Notes: a model not told the origin generated them from the letters alone. 64,000 nucleotides of DNA from Amycolatopsis sp. FDAARGOS 1241 (GCF_016889705.1 NZ_CP069526.1:6262001-6326000), one strand, 5' to 3'; counted from the stretch's first letter, positions 35,609 through 45,068 are shown. Program-made: numbers and translations.

Positions 35609-37465
35609 GTGCCTGAGCCTGGTGCCGCGCCAGGGTTGGTCGACGTCGCGCGCAAGTTCGCGGCGACGCTGACCGACACGAAAGGAGTAACGCTTCCCCC
35701 TGCGGAACTGGAGCGGCTCCTGCTCGAATTCGCCCACGAGGTCGTGGACACGGCGACCCCGGCCCACGAGGGCGCGCTGCTGCGCTTCACCACGCTCTTC
35801 TCCGCCGCGCCGATCGGGATCGCGCTCGCCGACACCTCCGGCGAGATCGTCGAGGTCAACGCCGCGCTGGCCAAGCTACTCGGCTCCACCCAGGAGCGGT
35901 TGAAGGGCCGGCACCTCGCCGACCTGGCGGCCAGCGGCCACGACGCCACGCGGCTGCGCGAGAGCCTCGAGCGCATGAGCCTCACGGGCGGCGACCGGCA
36001 CACCGAACGCGGTGTGCACCTCGACCACAGCGAGGACGGCGGCCTCACCACCAACGTCACGCTCGCGTGGCTGCCCGGCGACCGGCCCGGCACGCAGTTC
36101 CCCGTACTCATGGCCGCGGACGCCGACGACCTGCACCTGCTCGGTGAGCGGCTGCTTCACCAGAACCTCCACGACCCGCTCACGGGCCTGCCCAACACGT
36201 CGGCGTTCACCACGCGCCTCGAGGCCGCGTTCGGCGTGCCCGACCCCGCCGAGATCGCGTTGGTGTACCTCGACATCGACGGCTTCAAGGTGATCAACGA
36301 CGGGCTGGGTGCCGGCGTCGGCGACCAGGTGCTCAAGGAGATCGCGAACAAGCTCGCGGCCGTGTTCACCGGGCACCACGACGGGTACGTGGCCCGGCTG
36401 TCCGGCGACGGGTTCGCCGTGCTGCTGCGCGGCGAAGACCTCACGCGCAGCAAGGTGGTCGCGCTCGTCGACCGCGCGCTGGAAGACCTGAACGAGCCGA
36501 TCTACCTCGGAGGGCACGGCATCGGGGTCAGCGCGAGCGCCGGCATCGTCGTGGGCGCGTGCCCCGGCGGCGGTCACGTCGAGCTCTTGCGGGCCGCGGA
36601 GCTCGCGCTGCACCGGGCCAAGGAGCAGGGCAAGGCGCAGTGGATGCTGTTCGACCCCGCCCGGGACGCGCGGGACCGCAGCCGCTACCAGCTCGGCGCC
36701 GTGATCGCGGGTGCGCTGGAGAACGGTGAGTTCTCCCTGATCTACCAGCCGACGGTGAAGCTCGCGAAGCCCGACGAGATCGCGGCCGTGAACGCCGGCC
36801 TGCGCTGGAACCACCCGGAGAGGGGCGAGCTGGACTCCGACGAGTTCTACCCGCTCGCGCGGACCACGGGCATGACCGTCCCGCTCGGCAAGTGGCTGCT
36901 CGCCGAGTCACTGGCCGCGACGGCGCGCTGGCGCTCGCGCTACGGCGACGCCGCACCCGACGTCTGCATCCGGCTGCCGAAGCGCCTCGCGACCGACGAG
37001 GACCTGGTCATGCTGGTCAAGGAACAGCTCGACCGCCACGACCTGCCGGCCCGCGCGCTGCGGCTGTGCACCGACCGCCAGTCGATGTTCACCGACGAAG
37101 GCGAAGTGCTCGACTCGTTCACGGTGCTCGCGGACCTCGGCGCCCAGCTCGTGCTCACGATCTCCGGCTCGGCGGACCTGGAGCTCATCCCCCGCTACAG
37201 CCTGCCCGTGCGGCACGTGATCCTCAGCGGCCCGGTCATCGACGCGCTCGCCGACGGCGCCGCCGAAGCCGACATGCGGCACGTTCGCCAGCTCGTCGAG
37301 CGCGGCAAGGAGCTCAAGCTGCGCATCGGCGCGGAGGGCGTGCGCAGCGCCGAGCACGCCGCCCGGCTGCGGGAGCTGGGTGTGCTCGCCGCGCGCGGTT
37401 CGTTCGTCGCGGATTCGGCCACGGGCGACGAAGTGGACGAAATGATCGAGCGCCACGCGCGGTGA
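35609..37465 (+). CDS. PAS-GGDEF-EAL protein with degenerate catalytic motifs
   Basis: 618 residues from the GTG at 35609, preferred because GAAGAGGTGGAG precedes it; an ATG at 35594 lacks a ribosome site. N-terminal helical segment, PAS (~65-165: LFSAAPIGIALADTSGEIVEVNAALAKLLG), GGDEF (~180-345: HDPLTGLPNTSAF, LVYLDIDGFKVINDGLGAGVGDQVL) and EAL (~365-605). The GGDEF signature reads SGDGF, and the EAL motif reads NAG (AVNAGLRWNHPERG); the DDFGTG block is lost (LGAQLVLTISG). Neither synthesis nor hydrolysis of c-di-GMP seems possible. A receptor or scaffold role is the inference. No membrane helices. Confidence 0.85.
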   Translation: MPEPGAAPGLVDVARKFAATLTDTKGVTLPPAELERLLLEFAHEVVDTATPAHEGALLRFTTLFSAAPIGIALADTSGEIVEVNAALAKLLGSTQERLKGRHLADLAASGHDATRLRESLERMSLTGGDRHTERGVHLDHSEDGGLTTNVTLAWLPGDRPGTQFPVLMAADADDLHLLGERLLHQNLHDPLTGLPNTSAFTTRLEAAFGVPDPAEIALVYLDIDGFKVINDGLGAGVGDQVLKEIANKLAAVFTGHHDGYVARLSGDGFAVLLRGEDLTRSKVVALVDRALEDLNEPIYLGGHGIGVSASAGIVVGACPGGGHVELLRAAELALHRAKEQGKAQWMLFDPARDARDRSRYQLGAVIAGALENGEFSLIYQPTVKLAKPDEIAAVNAGLRWNHPERGELDSDEFYPLARTTGMTVPLGKWLLAESLAATARWRSRYGDAAPDVCIRLPKRLATDEDLVMLVKEQLDRHDLPARALRLCTDRQSMFTDEGEVLDSFTVLADLGAQLVLTISGSADLELIPRYSLPVRHVILSGPVIDALADGAAEADMRHVRQLVERGKELKLRIGAEGVRSAEHAARLRELGVLAARGSFVADSATGDEVDEMIERHAR

Positions 37466-37540
37466 CCCCGCCGGTTGCGCGGCGGTGCCGGAGACCGGGG
37501 AGGATCGTCCCGACCGCCTCCGCCGACCGAAAGGGACCCG

Positions 37541-38002
37541 ATGGACACCGGCGACCTCGCCCCCGATTTCACCCTCCCCGACGACCAGGGCGTCGAGCGC
37601 ACCCTGTCCGGCTTCCTGGCCTCCGGACCGGTCGTGCTCTTCTTCTACCCGGCCGCGATGACGAGCGGCTGCACCGCCGAGAGCTGCCACTTTCGCGACC
37701 TGGCCGCCGAGTTCGCCGAGGTGGGCGCCCACCGTGTCGGCATCAGCCCGGACGAGATCGTCAAGCAGCGCCTGTTCGCCGAGACCCACGGCTTCGACTA
37801 CCCCCTGCTGTCCGATGTGGACGGTGTGGTCGCGAAGCAGTTCGGCGTGTGGCGCAGGTTCATCCCGTTGCACACCAAGCGCACCACGTTCGTCATCGGC
37901 ACCGACCGGCGCGTGCTGGCGGTGATCAAGAGCGAGCTGAACTTCACAGCGCACGCCGACCGGGCGCTGAAGGTGTTGCGGGAGCGCGAGAACGCCGCCT
38001 GA
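37541..38002 (+). CDS. Peroxiredoxin, Bcp/PrxQ type
   Basis: 154 residues. AhpC/TSA fold with peroxidatic Cys in MTSGCTAESCHFRD; the second Cys five residues on is the resolving Cys of the atypical Bcp/PrxQ class. FFYP and PLLSDVDGVVAKQFGV are conserved. Reduces hydroperoxides with thioredoxin as donor, in the cytosol. Start ATG 37541 with AAAGGG upstream. Convergent, 6 nt apart, with the GNAT gene. Confidence 0.92.
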   Translation: MDTGDLAPDFTLPDDQGVERTLSGFLASGPVVLFFYPAAMTSGCTAESCHFRDLAAEFAEVGAHRVGISPDEIVKQRLFAETHGFDYPLLSDVDGVVAKQFGVWRRFIPLHTKRTTFVIGTDRRVLAVIKSELNFTAHADRALKVLRERENAA

Positions 38003-38008
38003 CGCCGC

Positions 38009-38533
38009 TCAGGCCGGCCGCTCCAGCCGCCACACCCAGTCGTTGCCCGAGCAGGCCGGTGCGAGGGCGTCGGCCGCGGCTTCCTTGTGGTGCAACGTGA
38101 ACCCGAGCCGCTGGGGGATGGCGCCACTGCGCGTGTTGAGCTCGTCGTGCAGGATCGTGACGTGCGGGGTGCCCATGCGCCAGGCTTGCCCGAGCAGCAG
38201 GGACGCGGCGCGGGTCGCGTAGCCGTGACCGGTGTAGGACTTCGCGAGCCAGTAGCCGATCTCCCGGCCGTCGCCGCGGCGCATGAGGCCGCAGCCGCCC
38301 GCGAGGGTCCGGTCGGCGGTGCGGATGGCGTACTCGTAGCCCTCTCCCGACGCCCACCGCTCGGCGGCGCCGGTGAGGAACTCCTCGCCCTCGGCGGGGC
38401 CGTAGCCGTTCGTCGCCCAGATCAGCCACGCGCCGACGTGCTCCAGGGACGCCGCGACCGTGGCCACGAGCAGGTCGAGGTCTTCGGGACGCCAGCGCTC
38501 CAGCGTCACCACGCCGTCCGTGAGGGTGTCCAT
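38009..38533 (-). CDS. GNAT family N-acetyltransferase (RimJ-like)
   Basis: 174 residues. GNAT fold with acetyl-CoA loop region EIGYWLAKSYTGHGYATRAASLLLGQAW and the downstream N/R-rich signature HDELNTRSGAIPQRLGFTLHHKE. This pattern matches RimJ/RimL-type acetyltransferases acting on protein N-termini or small amines. Substrate unknown. Stands alone. Confidence 0.85.
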   Translation of the reverse strand: MDTLTDGVVTLERWRPEDLDLLVATVAASLEHVGAWLIWATNGYGPAEGEEFLTGAAERWASGEGYEYAIRTADRTLAGGCGLMRRGDGREIGYWLAKSYTGHGYATRAASLLLGQAWRMGTPHVTILHDELNTRSGAIPQRLGFTLHHKEAAADALAPACSGNDWVWRLERPA

Positions 38534-38609
38534 GCACCCATCGTGACACCCGGGACGGCGCCGGGGCCCGCCGTTTTCGCGGCAGGCCCCGGTGGCCGGT
38601 ACTACCCGC

Positions 38610-39806
38610 TCACTTGACGACGTCCGCCGGATCCACCGTGGTGTCGTTCTTCAGCGCGTCGAACAGCGCCGCCGACTTGGCCTTGTCCCAGTGCTCGGCC
38701 GAGCCGCTGGTGACCGGGACCGTGCCGGTGAGCACGCCGTCGGAGGAGATGCCGCGCATCGCGATCGCCAGCCCGGCGAGGTTGTGCACGTGGTCACCCG
38801 TGTCCATCGTCAGCGCGTCGGGTGCCGCCGACAGCAACGGGAAGAAGTCGAACGGGTTCAGCAGCGTGCCGGGGCTCGCGACCTGGCTGACGAGCGCCCC
38901 GATGAACTTCCGCTGGTTCGCCACCCGGTCCAGGTCCGACCGCGGCGTCGCGCTGCTGTGGCGCATGCGGACGAACCCGAGCGCGTCGCGCCCGTCGAGC
39001 TTCTGGCAACCGGCCTTGATGTCGATGCCGGTCATGGTGTCGTTCATGTCCTTGTCGACGCACATGTCGACCCCGCCGATCGCGTCGACGACGTTGGCGA
39101 ACCCGCCGAACCCGATCTCTGCGTAGTGGTCGATGTGCAGGCCGGTGGCCCCTTCGACGGTCTTGACCAAAAGCGACGGCCCGCCGATCGAGAACGCGGC
39201 GTTGATCTTGCTCGTGCCGTGGCCCGGGATCTTCACCTCCGAGTCGCGGGGCAGGCTCAGCAGCGTCGGCTTGGTGTCGTTGTCCGGGAGGTGCGCGACC
39301 ATGATCGTGTCGGTGCGCTGCCCGCCGCCGGCCGCCGCGACGTCGCCCGTCGCGAGCCGTTCCTCGTCCTCGGCCGACAGCCCGTCGCGGCTGTCGGAGC
39401 CGACGATCAGCCAGTTGGTTCCCGAGGCGGCCGCGGGACGGCCGTCGTAATCGCTCAGCGCGTCGACGCGCTTGATGGAGAACTCCAGGTAGGCCCAGAT
39501 CCCGCCCAGGAACAGCACGAAGATCAGGATCAGCGTCATCAGGACCTTGCCGACGCTCCACCGGCGGCGCCGGCGCGGGGCCGGGCCCGGCGGCGGGACA
39601 TCGCGGGGTGGCGCCTGCCGCGGTGGTGCAGGCGGAGGCACGGGGGCCTCACCGCGCATCGGTCTCGTGCGTGCGTCGTCGTAGGGGCTGCTGCTCGTAC
39701 CCGGCAGCGGCATCATCTGCGCACGCTGGTGCTGGCGCGGGCGTGCGGCGGGCTGCGGTGGCCGGGGCGGCCTCCGCCGCCTGCCGTCGTCGCCTCCGTA
39801 CGTCAT
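38610..39806 (-). CDS. LytR-CpsA-Psr (LCP) family cell-wall ligase
   Basis: 398 residues. A Pro/Arg/Gln-rich cytoplasmic N-terminus (~1-85), one TM helix (VGKVLMTLILIFVLFLGGIWAY, ~88-108), then an extracytoplasmic LCP domain (~130-300) with the typical arginines and aspartates: LIVGSDSRDG, RTDTIMVAHLP, LLSLPRDSEVKIPGHGTSKINAAFS, GGPSLLVKTVEGATGLHIDHYAEI, DGRDALGFVRMRHSS...SDLDRVANQRKF. It transfers undecaprenyl-linked glycopolymers (arabinogalactan or teichoic type) onto peptidoglycan. 117 nt downstream of the CFA synthase gene on the same strand. Confidence 0.93.
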   Translation of the reverse strand: MTYGGDDGRRRRPPRPPQPAARPRQHQRAQMMPLPGTSSSPYDDARTRPMRGEAPVPPPAPPRQAPPRDVPPPGPAPRRRRRWSVGKVLMTLILIFVLFLGGIWAYLEFSIKRVDALSDYDGRPAAASGTNWLIVGSDSRDGLSAEDEERLATGDVAAAGGGQRTDTIMVAHLPDNDTKPTLLSLPRDSEVKIPGHGTSKINAAFSIGGPSLLVKTVEGATGLHIDHYAEIGFGGFANVVDAIGGVDMCVDKDMNDTMTGIDIKAGCQKLDGRDALGFVRMRHSSATPRSDLDRVANQRKFIGALVSQVASPGTLLNPFDFFPLLSAAPDALTMDTGDHVHNLAGLAIAMRGISSDGVLTGTVPVTSGSAEHWDKAKSAALFDALKNDTTVDPADVVK

Positions 39807-39923
39807 CGGTCGATCACCCGTTCCCCGAATCCGGCGATTTGGTGCGGCCCAGTGAACCGCACGCCCTCCTACCTTGGACGTGCGGCACCCTGGGCGGGTT
39901 CATCCGGCGGGGGAACGGCCTGG

Positions 39924-41183
39924 TCAGCCCGGGTCGGCGAACCCGAACTGGTGCACCTTGAGGTGCCCGGAGCGGAACCCGGCCTCCGAGTAGGCGAGGT
40001 AGAACTCCCACATCCGGCGGAACACGTCGTCGAAACCGAAGCCGCGGATGTCCTCCCACCGGGCCTGGAACCGCTCGCGCCACAGCTTCAGCGTGCGGGC
40101 GTAGTCCTGGCCGAACTCGCGCATCCCGGCGAGCTTGAGGCGCGTGTTGTCGCGCATCCCGTCCTCGATGGCCTGGACCGAAGGGATGATGCCGCCCGGG
40201 AAGATGTACTTGTGGATCCAGGTGTACGACCGGGCCGCCGCCGCCATCCGGTCGTGGTCCATCGTGATCGCCTGCAGGCCGAACCGTCCGCCGGGGCGCA
40301 GCCGCTTGCCGATCGCGGCGAAGAACGTGGGCCAGTACGACTGGCCGACGGCCTCGATCATCTCGACGCTCACCACGGAGTCGTACTCGCCGGTCGCGTT
40401 GCGGTAGTCGCACAGCTGCACGTCGATGCGGTCGGACAGGCCCGCTTCGGCGATCCGCGCGTCGGCCAGCACCTTCTGCTCCTGCGAGATGGTCAGCGAC
40501 GTCACCTTCGCGCCGCGCGAAGCCGCGCGGATCGACAGCTCGCCCCAGCCGGTGCCGATCTCGAGCACCTGGCTGCCCTCGCGCACACCGGCGTAGTCGA
40601 GCACACTGTCGAGCTTGCGGTGCTGCGCCTGGGTCAGGGTGTCGGCCGGGCCGAACAGCGCCGAGGAGTACATCATCGACTCGTCCAGGAAAGCGCTGAA
40701 CAGATCGTTGGACAGGTCGTAGTGGCGGTGGATGTTCGACCGCGAGCCTTCGATCGTGTTCTCCTCGTGCGCCGGCTGTGTTCGCTCGGCGAGCCGGCGG
40801 AACCGTTGCAGGAACGGCGGCACGATCGTGGCCAGCTTCTCGGCGAAGGGCGTGAGCACGCCCGCGAGGTCGTCGGCGGTCCAGTCCCCCACCATGTACG
40901 ACTCGCCGAAGCCGATCTTCGCGTCGGCGCCGAGGCGGTGGAAGAACGCGGCGGGCCGGTGGATCCGCATCTCCGGTGACTCCGGCCCGCCGGCTCCCAG
41001 CGTGGTGCCGTCGGGGAACGTGACACGGAGGTCGAGCGTCTTCACGGCGCGGCGGAAGAGCGCTTCCGCGGCCCGCGCGCGCAGCGGCGAGTGCGGCGGC
41101 GTGGCCAGGCCCGGCCACCGGGATTCGTCGGGCACCGGCTGCGAGACGGGTCCCGCCGCTCGGTCAACACTCGATGTGGACAA
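39924..41183 (-). CDS. Cyclopropane-fatty-acyl-phospholipid synthase family methyltransferase
   Basis: 419 residues from a TTG at 41183 (GGAGGG 7 nt upstream); further upstream codons have no similarity. CFAS domain: SNIHRHYDLSNDLFSAFLDESMMYSSALF, SAM site LEIGTGWGELSIRAASRGAKVTSLTIS, and IVVSVEMIEAVGQSYWPTFF-type core. C-terminal FGFDDVFRRMWEFYLAYSEAGFRSGHLKVHQFGF is usual. Transfers a methylene from SAM to unsaturated membrane acyl chains. The 40-odd-residue N-terminal part is typical for actinobacterial CfaA paralogues. Confidence 0.9.
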   Translation of the reverse strand: MSTSSVDRAAGPVSQPVPDESRWPGLATPPHSPLRARAAEALFRRAVKTLDLRVTFPDGTTLGAGGPESPEMRIHRPAAFFHRLGADAKIGFGESYMVGDWTADDLAGVLTPFAEKLATIVPPFLQRFRRLAERTQPAHEENTIEGSRSNIHRHYDLSNDLFSAFLDESMMYSSALFGPADTLTQAQHRKLDSVLDYAGVREGSQVLEIGTGWGELSIRAASRGAKVTSLTISQEQKVLADARIAEAGLSDRIDVQLCDYRNATGEYDSVVSVEMIEAVGQSYWPTFFAAIGKRLRPGGRFGLQAITMDHDRMAAAARSYTWIHKYIFPGGIIPSVQAIEDGMRDNTRLKLAGMREFGQDYARTLKLWRERFQARWEDIRGFGFDDVFRRMWEFYLAYSEAGFRSGHLKVHQFGFADPG

Positions 41184-41272
41184 GACACTCCCTCCGGATG
41201 GGCTCTTCAGGCCCACGTCTGATGGTATTCCCGGCACCCGCCGGACGCGCTGCTCACGTGCACCGGATCCGG

Positions 41273-41965
41273 TCACACGGGCAGGCGCAAGCGCTCGTCC
41301 GCGGGCCGGTTCCACGCCTGGCGGAGAGTCTCGTCGGTTTCGCCCGCGTCGATCGCTTCCAGTGTGAAAGCACACATCAACCTGGTCCAGACCGCCGGGC
41401 GCCTGATCATCGCGTGGCCTTCACCGACGACCTCGAACCGGGCGAGGCGCTTGGCCAGCGCCCGAGCGCGTTCGGCGAAGGCGTGCGAGTCGCGCGGGGA
41501 CGTGATGCGGTCCCGGGTGCCGTGCAGCAGGACCACGGACCGGCCCGCCACAGCGTCGGCGGGCTCCCCAGGCGGCGTCCACGGCGCGAGGGCGCACACG
41601 CCGACCACGGCGGGGTCGTCGGCGACGCGCAGCACCACGCGCCCGCCCATCGAGTGCCCGATGAGCACGACCGGCAGCCCCGGGTGTTCGGCGCGGATAC
41701 GTTCCAGCGCCCAGCGGGCGTCGTCCACGGGGTCCTCGGCGGGCGCGTTCCAGCCGTAGCGGCGGTTGCGCACCAGGCGCACCTCGAGGCCGGCGGCGCG
41801 GCCCGCGCGGTGCAGGGCCTTCGCGAGCGGCACCATGCGCAAGTACGCGAGCCGCCACGGGCCCACGCGCGCCAGGCCGTGCTCCGCGCCACCGTGCAGC
41901 ACCAGCGCCACGGCCCGGGCCGGGCCGCTCGCGCGCCGCACCGACACGACGGGTTGTCCGTCCAC
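41273..41965 (-). CDS. Alpha/beta hydrolase
   Basis: 230 residues from GTG 41965 (GGGAGG upstream). VALVLHGGAE (oxyanion HG), nucleophile elbow VVLIGHSMGGRV (Ser), LLHGTRDRIT with catalytic Asp, and a His in VVGEGHAMI. Cytosolic serine hydrolase; possible carboxylesterase or peptidase-like activity, no substrate clue. Its 5-prime end is divergent from the SIS gene, 115 nt apart. Confidence 0.87.
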   Translation of the reverse strand: MDGQPVVSVRRASGPARAVALVLHGGAEHGLARVGPWRLAYLRMVPLAKALHRAGRAAGLEVRLVRNRRYGWNAPAEDPVDDARWALERIRAEHPGLPVVLIGHSMGGRVVLRVADDPAVVGVCALAPWTPPGEPADAVAGRSVVLLHGTRDRITSPRDSHAFAERARALAKRLARFEVVGEGHAMIRRPAVWTRLMCAFTLEAIDAGETDETLRQAWNRPADERLRLPV

Positions 41966-42080
41966 CTGCCGCCTCCCAGTCACCGGGGCCCGAGAAAAGA
42001 TCAGCGCCCACGCTAATCCACCACGAAGCGTGGCCACGCGATACATTCGGCGCGCGGACCCGCGACGAAGGGCAGGTGTG

Positions 42081-42806
42081 GTGAGCGCCACGGAAATCTT
42101 GAAGAGCACCTCGGAGAAGCTCGCGGCGGCGCAGCGGGCCAACGCCGAGCAGCTGACGGCGGCGGCGGACCTCGTCCTGGGGGTGATCCGGTCCGACGCG
42201 CTCGTGTTCACCGCCGGTGCCGGGCACTCGCTCGCCGCGGTCGCCGAGACGTTCTACCGCGCCGGCGGGCTCGCGTGCGTTTACCCGCTGTACCACCCGG
42301 AACTGCTGCCGCTGCACGGCGCGCAGCAGAGCACGAGGACCGAGCGCCGCAGCGGGCTGGCCGAAGAGGTGCTGGCCGAGCGCGCGCCCGGTCCGGACGA
42401 CGTGCTCGTGGTCTTCTCGACCTCCGGGGTGAACCCCTACCCCGTGGAGCTGGCTGCCGGGGCCCGGCGGCGGGGTGCCTCGGTGATCGCCGTGACGTCG
42501 CGCGCGTCCGTGGCCGCGGCGCCGCGCCGCTCGGACACCACCCTCGTCGAGGAGGGCACCGTGGTGCTCGACTCGCTCGTCATCCCCGGCGACGCGAGCC
42601 ACCCGGCCGGCGCGCCGCGCACCGCACCACTGTCCACTGTGGTCAACGCGTTCCTGTGGAACCTGGTCCTGGCGGAGGTCCTCGACCGCGGCACCGCGGA
42701 GGGAATCGACGTCCCACTGTGGCGCAGCTCCAATGTGGTGGGTGGCGACGAGGCCAACGCGGCGCTGCTCGCCAAGTACGGCCCGCGCGTGCCGGCCCTG
42801 CGGTAG
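42081..42806 (+). CDS. SIS-domain phosphosugar-binding protein (UPF0309-like)
   Basis: 241 residues. SIS fold with FTAGAGHSLAAVAETFYRAGGLACVYPLYHPELLPLHGA and VVFSTSGVNPYPVELAAGARRRGASVIAVTSRAS (phosphosugar-binding Ser/Thr loop). The pattern matches UPF0309 SIS proteins, probable phosphosugar isomerases or sensors, sometimes linked to amino-sugar metabolism. GTG 42081 or GTG 42078 starts it (AAGGGCAGG upstream). Followed by a 15-bp terminator. Confidence 0.87.
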   Translation: MSATEILKSTSEKLAAAQRANAEQLTAAADLVLGVIRSDALVFTAGAGHSLAAVAETFYRAGGLACVYPLYHPELLPLHGAQQSTRTERRSGLAEEVLAERAPGPDDVLVVFSTSGVNPYPVELAAGARRRGASVIAVTSRASVAAAPRRSDTTLVEEGTVVLDSLVIPGDASHPAGAPRTAPLSTVVNAFLWNLVLAEVLDRGTAEGIDVPLWRSSNVVGGDEANAALLAKYGPRVPALR

Positions 42807-42832
42807 CGGCTCGCGGCCCTTCCGGCGAAAAA

Positions 42833-42867
42833 GGATCCGGCCCGGCAGGTCTTGCCGGGCCGGATCC
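42833..42867 (+). terminator. 15-bp perfect hairpin terminator after the SIS gene
   Basis: GGATCCGGCCCGGCA (42833-42847), 5-nt loop, and its exact complement at 42853-42867, 27 nt after the stop. An A5 run precedes the stem. Confidence 0.85.
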
Positions 42868-42935
42868 GCGTTTGGGCCTCCGCTCATACCGACCAGCCGG
42901 TGCGAGTGGAGGCGGACGTGGACGACGAGACCGCG

Positions 42936-43125
42936 GTGACCCTGCAGGGCACGCGCGAGCCCGGCTTCGAGGGCGGGCAATGCGCGTTCGTCGAGAACAT
43001 CTCCGACCGCGGCGAACCGGGGCACGGCGCTCGCCGTGGTGCGCCGCGGCGAGGTCGTGGTGGACGTGCGGGCGGGCAGGGCCGATCCGGACCCGGCGGG
43101 CCGAGGCGGCGCGCCGGGCGGAGCG
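42936..43125 (+). pseudogene. N-terminal remnant of a beta-lactamase-family serine hydrolase
   Basis: GTG-initiated VTLQGTREPGFEGGQCAFVENISDRGEPG continues, after a frame break near 43022, as ALAVVRRGEVVVDVRAGRADPDPA. This is the N-terminus of class-C beta-lactamase-like esterases (pattern G-x-x-x-P-x-F ... F-x-x-N-F-x-x-R-G-E-x-G-A-A-x-A-V). The active-site SxxK and all downstream sequence are absent; the frame runs into the convergent ABC transporter gene. A decayed fragment. Confidence 0.55.
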
Positions 43126-45006
43126 TCAGGCGACCACCGGCTCCTCTTCGTCTTCGTCTTCGTCGAACTGCGTGTGGTGCAGTTCGGCGTACCGGCCGCC
43201 GCGGGCGAGGAGTTCCTCGTGGGTGCCGCGTTCGACGATGTGGCCGTGTTCGACGACGAGGATCAGGTCGGCCGCACGGACCGTCGAGAGGCGGTGGGCG
43301 ATGACCAGAGCCGTGCGGCCCTGCAGCGCGCCGGTGAGGGCCTCGCCGACAGCGGCTTCCGATTCGGAGTCCAGGTGGGCGGTGGCTTCGTCGAGCACGA
43401 CGACCCTCGGCTGGGCCAGCAGGAGGCGCGCGATCGTCAGGCGCTGGCGCTCGCCGCCCGAGAGGCGGTAGCCGCGTTCGCCGACGGTGGTGTCGAGACC
43501 GTCCGGCAGGGACCGCACGAGCGGCGCGAGCCGGGCCTGGGCGAGGGCGGCCCAGATCTCGTCGTCGGTCACGCCGGGGCGGGCGTAGGCCAGGTTGGCG
43601 CGGATCGTGTCGTGGAAGAGGTGCCCGTCCTGCGTCACGACGCCGACGGTGGCGCGCAACGTCGCGAAGTCCAGGTCCCGCACGTCCACCTCGGACAGCT
43701 TCACCGCACCGCCGTCCACGTCGTACAGGCGCGGCAGCAGCGATGCGATCGTCGACTTCCCGGCGCCGGACGACCCGACCAGCGCGACCATCTGGCCCGG
43801 CTCGGCGCGGAAGCTGATGCCGTGCAGCACCTCTTCCCCACCGCGGCTGTCCAAAGTGGCCACGTCCTCCAGCGACGCGAGCGAGAACCGGTCGGCCGCG
43901 GGGTAGCCGAAGCGCACGCCCTCGAACTCCACCGAAACCCCGCCCGGCGGCAGCGCCTTCGGGGCAGCGGACTCCTTGATCATCGGCTCGAGGTCCAGCA
44001 CCTCGAAGACCCGCTCGAACGACACGAGCGCGGTCATCACATCCACGCGGACGTTGGCCAGCGCCGTCAGCGGCGTGTACAGCCGGGTCAGCAGCAGAGC
44101 CAGCGCGACGACGGTGCCCGGCGCGATCTGCCCGGTGAAGGCCAGGTACCCGCCGAGGCCGTAGACCAGCGCCTGCGCCAGCGCCGACACGAGCGTCAGG
44201 CTCGTCATGAACCAGCGCGTGAGCATCGCCGTGCGCACCCCGATGTCGCGCACCCGCCCGGCGCGCCGGCCGAACTCGTCGACCTCCTGGCGCGGGCGGC
44301 CGAACAGCTTCACGAGCGTGGCGCCGGGTGCGGAGAACCGCTCGGTCATCTGCGTGGTCATCCCGGCGTTGAGCTGCGCCGCCTCCCGCTGCAGCCCCGC
44401 CATGCGGCGACCCAACCGGCGTGCCGGCAGCACGAAGATCGGCAGCAGCACCAGCGCGACCACGGTGACCTGCCACGACAGCGTCACCATGACCACCAGC
44501 GAGAGCGCCAGCTGGATCACGTTCGTGACCAGGCCCGACAACGTCGCGGTGAACGTGCGCTGCGCCCCGATCACGTCGTTGTTGAGCCGGCTGACGAGCG
44601 CGCCGGTGCGCGTGCGCGTGAAGAACGCGATGGGCAGTTTCTGCACGTGCTCGAACACGGCGACGCGCAGGTCGAGGATGATCCCCTCCCCGATGCGCGC
44701 CGACTGCCACCGCTCGGCCAGCCCGAGCCCGGCGTCGAGGATGGCGAGCACGGCGATCACCACGGCCAGCCAGATCACGAACGACAGGTCGTGGCCGCCG
44801 ACGATCGCGTCGACGACCTTCCCCGCGAGCACCGGCGTCGTCACCGCGAGCACGGCGGACACCACCGTGAGCACCAGGAAGACCAGCAGCCGCACCCAGT
44901 GCGGACGGGCGAACCGCCCGACCCGCTTCACGGTGCCGCGCGTGAGCGCCCTCGGCGTGTCGGCCCCGCGCATCGCGGAGCCGAGCAACGCCCACGTGTT
45001 GTCCAT
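43126..45006 (-). CDS. ABC exporter, fused TMD-NBD
   Basis: 626 residues. N-terminal six-helix type I exporter domain (~35-330), C-terminal ATPase with Walker A GSSGAGKST, Q-loop VTQDGHLFHD, signature LSGGERQR, Walker B VVLDEATAHLD and H-loop IAHRLST. An acidic tail (DEDEDEEEPVVA). Half-transporter that must homodimerise, or pair with an unlinked partner, to export a hydrophobic or peptide substrate. ATG 45006 with GGGGGAGG upstream. The dyad GTCATGATATGAC (45056-45068) lies in its promoter region. No substrate gene adjacent. Confidence 0.92.
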   Translation of the reverse strand: MDNTWALLGSAMRGADTPRALTRGTVKRVGRFARPHWVRLLVFLVLTVVSAVLAVTTPVLAGKVVDAIVGGHDLSFVIWLAVVIAVLAILDAGLGLAERWQSARIGEGIILDLRVAVFEHVQKLPIAFFTRTRTGALVSRLNNDVIGAQRTFTATLSGLVTNVIQLALSLVVMVTLSWQVTVVALVLLPIFVLPARRLGRRMAGLQREAAQLNAGMTTQMTERFSAPGATLVKLFGRPRQEVDEFGRRAGRVRDIGVRTAMLTRWFMTSLTLVSALAQALVYGLGGYLAFTGQIAPGTVVALALLLTRLYTPLTALANVRVDVMTALVSFERVFEVLDLEPMIKESAAPKALPPGGVSVEFEGVRFGYPAADRFSLASLEDVATLDSRGGEEVLHGISFRAEPGQMVALVGSSGAGKSTIASLLPRLYDVDGGAVKLSEVDVRDLDFATLRATVGVVTQDGHLFHDTIRANLAYARPGVTDDEIWAALAQARLAPLVRSLPDGLDTTVGERGYRLSGGERQRLTIARLLLAQPRVVVLDEATAHLDSESEAAVGEALTGALQGRTALVIAHRLSTVRAADLILVVEHGHIVERGTHEELLARGGRYAELHHTQFDEDEDEEEPVVA

Positions 45007-45055
45007 GTGGAGCCTCCCCCGGTCAGAAAACCTCTATATTACTCAAGCTTTTGTC

Positions 45056-45068
45056 ATGATATGACCTG
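45056..45068. promoter_or_regulatory. Dyad GTCATGATATGAC upstream of the ABC exporter
   Basis: Perfect 5-bp arms around GAT, in an A+T-rich patch 50-62 nt upstream of the exporter start and ~190 nt upstream of the divergent membrane-protein gene. Candidate operator for a MarR- or TetR-type regulator encoded elsewhere. Confidence 0.4.
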
